Made by a program: the position numbers and the translations under genes. 64,000 nucleotides of DNA from JACVRN01 sp035276685 (GTDB taxonomy: Bacteria; Acidobacteriota; Blastocatellia; Pyrinomonadales; Pyrinomonadaceae). The DNA lies in assembly GCA_035276685.1 (NCBI GenBank), contig DATELK010000064.1:4758-68757 (forward strand). The letters run 5' to 3'. The stretch's first letter is position 1, and the number at the start of each line of letters is the position of its first letter. This document shows, piece by piece, positions 60,394 to 64,000 of the stretch. The notes under the pieces are model-generated. The model worked only from the letters and a program-made list of their open reading frames with translations, ran no database searches and was not told where the DNA came from.

Positions 60394-61875
60394 ATGTCTT
60401 TATCAGAATATAACGTCGAAACGATTCGCAGCCGTATAAGCTCTGGCCAGTCGAGCCCGCGCGAGACTATAGAGCACTCGCTGGACGCGGCCGAGCGGCT
60501 TAACGAAACGCTCAACGCGTTTCTTGAGATTGACCGAAAGGGCGCGACCGCTTACGCGGATGAGCTAAGCGCTACAAGGCAGGACGGCGAAGAGAAGCTT
60601 CCGCTCGCGGGCGTGCCCATTGCCGTCAAAGACAACATCTGCGTGCGAGGGCTACAGGCATCGTGCGGCTCGCGCATCCTTGGGCCGTATCACCCGCCAT
60701 ACAGCGCCACCGTCATTGAGCGCTTGCAGCGCGCGGGCGCTGTCGTCATAGGCAAGACCAACCTTGACGAGTTCGCTATGGGCTCTTCGAACGAGAACTC
60801 TGCGTTCGGCGTGGTGAGAAACCCGTGGGACACGGAGCGTGTGCCGGGAGGCTCGTCCGGCGGCTCTGCTGCCGCCGTGGCGGCCGGGATTGTGCCCGCC
60901 GCTCTGGGGTCGGAGACGGGCGGCTCCGTGCGCCAGCCCGCCGCGCTCTGCGGCGTAGTCGGCCTTAAGCCTACCTACGGCAGGCTCTCTCGCTACGGCC
61001 TAGTCGCCTTCGCATCATCCTTAGACCACATCTCCATCTTCGGCCGCACGGTGCGCGACGCCACAGAGGTTTTAAAGGCGGCTGCGGGCCGCGACCCGCT
61101 GGATGCGACGAGCGCGGACGTAGCGGTGCCCGATTACACCGGGAGCCTGACGGGCGACGTAGGCGGAGTTCGTATAGGCGTGCCTCGCTCGCTGCTGAGC
61201 GAAGGTGTGGACGAAGACGTGCTTGAGAGAGTGGAGAGCGCGATTGAGGCTTACAGAGAGCTTGGCGCTGAAGTCGTTGACATAGAGCTGCCTCACGCCA
61301 AGTACTGCATAGCCGTCTACTACATCATAGCCACGGCGGAAGCCTCTTCTAACCTCGCGCGCTTCGACGGCGTGCGATACGGCTTCCGCGCAGAGGAGGC
61401 GAAGAACCTGCGCGAGATGTACAGCCGCACGCGCGACGAGGGCTTCGGCGCGGAGGTCAAGCGCCGCATCATGCTGGGCACCTACGTGCTCTCTTCCGGC
61501 TACTACGACGCCTACTATCGCAAGGCGCAGCAGGTTCGCACGCTTCTCAAGATTGATTTCAGGCACGCCTTCGAGCGGTGCGACGCCATCCTGACGCCCA
61601 CGACGCCCACGCCCGCCTTTCTCATAGGCGAGAAGGTGGACGACCCGCTCTCCATGTACCTGAACGACATCTACACCTGCACGGCTAATCTGGTGGGAGT
61701 GCCGGGCATCTCCGTCCCGTGCGGGCTGTCAAAGGAAGGTCTGCCAGTCGGCTTGCAGTTGATGACGCGCCACTGGGACGAGGCGGGGCTTCTGAGGCTC
61801 GCGCACGCTTACGAGCAGAAGCACCCGCTTCAGGCAAGACCACGTGTGAGCGCGCTCGAAGACGCCAAGAGCTAA
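60394..61875 (+). CDS. gatA: Asp-tRNA(Asn)/Glu-tRNA(Gln) amidotransferase subunit A
   Basis: 493 residues, the amidase subunit that frees ammonia from glutamine. The triad parts are visible: VAVKDN-like AVKDNICVRG (Lys), GGSSGGSAAAVAAG and ETGGSVRQPAA (the two catalytic Ser). Full family length. gatB is not in the window. Confidence 0.96.
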   Translation: MSLSEYNVETIRSRISSGQSSPRETIEHSLDAAERLNETLNAFLEIDRKGATAYADELSATRQDGEEKLPLAGVPIAVKDNICVRGLQASCGSRILGPYHPPYSATVIERLQRAGAVVIGKTNLDEFAMGSSNENSAFGVVRNPWDTERVPGGSSGGSAAAVAAGIVPAALGSETGGSVRQPAALCGVVGLKPTYGRLSRYGLVAFASSLDHISIFGRTVRDATEVLKAAAGRDPLDATSADVAVPDYTGSLTGDVGGVRIGVPRSLLSEGVDEDVLERVESAIEAYRELGAEVVDIELPHAKYCIAVYYIIATAEASSNLARFDGVRYGFRAEEAKNLREMYSRTRDEGFGAEVKRRIMLGTYVLSSGYYDAYYRKAQQVRTLLKIDFRHAFERCDAILTPTTPTPAFLIGEKVDDPLSMYLNDIYTCTANLVGVPGISVPCGLSKEGLPVGLQLMTRHWDEAGLLRLAHAYEQKHPLQARPRVSALEDAKS

Positions 61876-61879
61876 TCAC

Positions 61880-61944
61880 AGTAAGAGACACTAAACGGCA
61901 CGAAAAGCATAACTCTATCTCGTGCCGTTTAGTGTCTCTTACTG
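61880..61944. terminator. Perfect long hairpin after gatA
   Basis: CAGTAAGAGACACTAAACGG with CACGA pairs with TCGTG and CCGTTTAGTGTCTCTTACTG: about 25 bases of perfect arms with a short loop, then TTTAGA. It lies between gatA and the converging 61956-62219 gene. It could be a terminator or a small mobile palindrome. Confidence 0.7.
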
Positions 61945-61955
61945 TTTAGACTCTC

Positions 61956-62219
61956 TTATCTCAAACGAGTACGACGCGCGCTTTTGTCAGGAATCCAGTC
62001 GCCCGTGAAGATTTCTATGATGCCTTTGGCCGTGCCGACTATGGGCGTGACATCCAGGCCCACGTGTATAGCGCCGGGAATGAGCCCCTTCTTCTTTATC
62101 TCGTAGCCCGCGAGGCTGACGGCCACGACCGTACCCACGACCGGAATCGGCTTGACGATTCTCTTGGCCAGGCTCCAGCCGCCCGCGCGCAATATTCTTC
62201 TCTTCCTGCCTGCCGCCAT
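61956..62219 (-). CDS. Small hypothetical protein with hydrophobic stretch
   Basis: 87 residues from the ATG at 62219 (an earlier TTG is less likely). A basic N terminus (AGRKRRILRAGGW) precedes Gly/Val-rich segments (VVGTVVAVSLAGYEIKKKG and VGLDVTPIVGTAKGIIE) that may insert in a membrane. No family recognised. Confidence 0.6.
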   Translation of the reverse strand: MAAGRKRRILRAGGWSLAKRIVKPIPVVGTVVAVSLAGYEIKKKGLIPGAIHVGLDVTPIVGTAKGIIEIFTGDWIPDKSARRTRLR

Positions 62220-62241
62220 AATCAACAGCCTCCCATCTCTT

Positions 62242-62487
62242 TCAGCTTAAGCCAAGCTCGGTGCGCAGTTTCTTCGCGTCAAAGGGGGAGAGATTAAAGG
62301 TGCGCCCGTCAACCTCGAACGTGGGCACCTTTCGCTTGCCCTCGTTCGCACTGATTACGAACGCGGCCGCCTGCTCGTTCTCTTCAATGTTGATTTCCTC
62401 GAACTCCACGCCCAGCTCTCGCAAGTAACGCTTGGCCGTGCGACAGTCGCCGCACCACTCGGTCGTGTACATCTTTATGTTCGCCAT
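62242..62487 (-). CDS. Glutaredoxin-like (mycoredoxin-type) protein
   Basis: 81 residues from the ATG at 62487; the upstream in-frame extension belongs to no gene. The redox motif WCGDC near residues 11-15 and KVPTFEVDGRTF (cis-Pro region) give a complete glutaredoxin fold like NrdH/mycoredoxin. Probably a small cytoplasmic thiol reductase. Confidence 0.85.
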   Translation of the reverse strand: MANIKMYTTEWCGDCRTAKRYLRELGVEFEEINIEENEQAAAFVISANEGKRKVPTFEVDGRTFNLSPFDAKKLRTELGLS

Positions 62488-62656
62488 GACCCTTTTTCCT
62501 TCAGTCTCCTTTTGGCCCATTCTACTTTCGCGCGGAGGCCCACCGTCAAGCCCGCGCCGGAAATGCCGCTTCCCTTTGATGCAGTACGTGGCTCGCCGGG
62601 AGTATGCTAGGATAAACGGGCTCGAAAAAATATTTAACACCTTAAGCTTCAAAAGA

Positions 62657-63715
62657 ATGTACTCAAAGAGCGCTTCTGTAGCGACCATTCTGCTTCTCGT
62701 CTGCGCGCTCGCGCTCTCTCTGTCTTGCGGGCGCGGCGGCGGCGGCTCTGGCTCCGGGCCGACCCTTCTCATATACACGCCGCACGGGCAGGACATGCTG
62801 AAGGATTTCGTGGCGCGCTACAAGGCCGTGCACCCTGAGGCGAACGTGCAGTTTCTGGACATGGGCTCGCAGGAGGTGCTGGCGAGGGTCAGGGCCGAGC
62901 GCAACCGCCCGCAGGCAGACCTTTGGTGGGGAGCCTCGCACCTCTCCTTTCAAGCGGCAGCCGAAGAGAACCTGCTCGCGCCGTACAAGCCCACGTGGGC
63001 CGATAAGATTCCCGCCGCTTCGCGCGACGCGGAGGACAGGTGGTACGGCACTTACCAGACGCCTGAAGTCATCGTCTACAACACGCAGCTCGTGCGGCCG
63101 GAGGAAGCGCCGAAGGATTGGGACGACGTGCTGGATGCTCGCTGGCGTGACAAGATTCTGATTCGCAACCCGAACCCGTCGGACTCCATGCGCGTCATCT
63201 TCGGCGCGATGATTTGGCGATTCTACAGGGAGACGAACTCGCCCCAGGGCGGCTACGACTGGCTGAGGAAGCTGGACGCGAACGTTCACGAGTACACGGT
63301 TGACGGCACTCTCATGATGCAGAAGCTAGCGCGGGGCGAAGGGGCGCTCAGCCTGTGGAACATGCCGGACGTATGGATTTACAAGGAGCAGAAGGGGCTC
63401 GCTCATCTGGCCTACACCTTTCCCGCGAGCGGCACGCCCGTCATCACCGACGGCATAGCCATAGTGCGCGGCGCTCCGCACGAAGCGGAGGCGCGACGCT
63501 TCTACGAGTTCGTCACAAGCCCCGAGAGCATCGTCTACGCGGCGCAGAAATATTACCGCCTGCCGATTCGCACGGACATAGACCGCAGCCAGCTGCCCGC
63601 ATGGATGAACGAGCCCTTCAAGCAGATGGACATGAACTGGGACTTGCTCCGCCGCGACGGAAGCGAGTGGATGAGGTACTGGGACACGGAGATTAGAGGC
63701 CGAAGCAAGCAGTAG
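62657..63715 (+). CDS. ABC transporter solute-binding lipoprotein
   Basis: 352 residues from the ATG at 62657. Signal ends in a lipobox, LSLSCG (about 20-25). The mature protein is a type-2 periplasmic binding fold: LLIYTPHGQDMLKDFVARY, YGTYQTPEVIVYNTQL, and GTPVITDGIAIVRGA, as in iron(III)/AfuA- and PotD-like proteins. No permease or ATPase gene follows within the window, which ends soon after. Confidence 0.88.
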   Translation: MYSKSASVATILLLVCALALSLSCGRGGGGSGSGPTLLIYTPHGQDMLKDFVARYKAVHPEANVQFLDMGSQEVLARVRAERNRPQADLWWGASHLSFQAAAEENLLAPYKPTWADKIPAASRDAEDRWYGTYQTPEVIVYNTQLVRPEEAPKDWDDVLDARWRDKILIRNPNPSDSMRVIFGAMIWRFYRETNSPQGGYDWLRKLDANVHEYTVDGTLMMQKLARGEGALSLWNMPDVWIYKEQKGLAHLAYTFPASGTPVITDGIAIVRGAPHEAEARRFYEFVTSPESIVYAAQKYYRLPIRTDIDRSQLPAWMNEPFKQMDMNWDLLRRDGSEWMRYWDTEIRGRSKQ

Positions 63716-63741
63716 AAGCTCTGCGCCCGGAGTAAGCCCCG

Positions 63742-63951
63742 CCCACGCGAGCGCATCCCATGCCCACGAGAGCGCATGCTCCGCCCACGCGAGGGTAAGG
63801 CATGCGCGGGCGTGAGCATGCCATGCCCACGCGAGCGCATGCTCCGCCCACGCGAGCGCATGGCATGCTCACGCGAAGGCATGCTCCGCCCGCACGAGCG
63901 CATAGCATGCTCACGGGAGCGCATGGCATGCGCTCCCGTGAGCATCCCTTA
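63742..63951. repeat. Second 21-bp-period degenerate repeat array
   Basis: At least nine consecutive 21-base units in register from 63742 to 63930, typical unit CCCACGCGAGCGCATGCTCCG, with variants ending GGCATG. Further partial units reach about 63951. The consensus differs from the array at 42.7 kb. No spacers, so not CRISPR. Open frames on both strands are a by-product of the period. Confidence 0.9.
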
Positions 63952-64000
63952 CCCTCAGGAGGGCGGAGCTTACGATTAAGAGAGCGGAGGATAAACACAG

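Noticed and set aside
63776..63979. Repeat proteins read on both strands over the second 21-bp array
   Set aside because: Open frames on both strands arise from the period and high GC; no start signals.

Overview
The window looks like a chromosomal segment of an Acidobacteriota-type bacterium, most likely class Blastocatellia (Pyrinomonadaceae-like). The basis is moderate GC-rich coding, an Oar-like TonB receptor with an N-terminal carboxypeptidase-regulatory domain, a Ser/Thr kinase fused to TolB-like and TPR domains, DUF2911 and DUF1206 proteins, and many intergenic palindromes of the ACAGGGATGGACAGGAT type. The taxonomic call is inference; no rRNA or tRNA gene was seen.

Layout. 1-8.7 kb: end of an unknown gene, a two-domain M16 peptidase, a secreted trypsin-like/CHAT protease pair, PgpA, an aminotransferase and a stand-alone CheB. 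8.9-17.5 kb: a signalling island with a CheB-CheR-PAS-histidine kinase fusion and its NarL-type regulator, three Crp/Fnr regulators, a lone receiver and a small PAS protein that keeps the key residues of photoactive yellow protein. 17.5-24.2 kb: UbiX-like flavoprotein, KOW protein, ferritin-like protein, serine hydrolase, Nudix, MBL-fold and amidohydrolase genes. 24.2-27.6 kb: a Cpx-like envelope-stress module (LTxxQ protein, histidine kinase, OmpR-type regulator). 27.6-39.8 kb: PilZ, DUF1206, DUF2911, two flavoproteins, a Doc toxin/antitoxin pair, small proteins, a papain-like protease and the kinase-TPR protein.

39.8-50.0 kb is the most unusual region. It is a run of short gene units nearly all on the minus strand. 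Each is followed by a site of the form GCCTAAC-AACTCATTCRACC (minus strand), and several sites end in a GTTAGGY/GTTATGC-like core. This is the structure of an integron gene-cassette array. No integrase gene is in the window, so it is a CALIN-type array (cluster of attC sites lacking an integrase) or the distal part of an integron. Cargo includes RelA/SpoT-domain, RelE, ParE/ParD, BrnT/BrnA, Uma2, DUF1697, serine hydrolase, zinc-ribbon and unknown proteins, plus decaying genes (DUF4160, BrnT). A 45-bp copy of the kinase 3' end lies on each side of the RelA/SpoT unit.

50-64 kb: an ECF-type sigma factor with a second LTxxQ protein, an MFS transporter, an Oar-like TonB receptor behind a promoter/operator, an alpha/beta hydrolase, an enoyl reductase-like protein, Maf, a DUF721 protein, GatC-GatA, a glutaredoxin-like protein and a solute-binding lipoprotein. 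Paired GTAAA boxes resembling CpxR sites occur upstream of both LTxxQ loci and suggest one regulon. Two arrays of exactly 21-bp-period degenerate repeats (42.7-43.05 kb and 63.74-63.95 kb) are unexplained.
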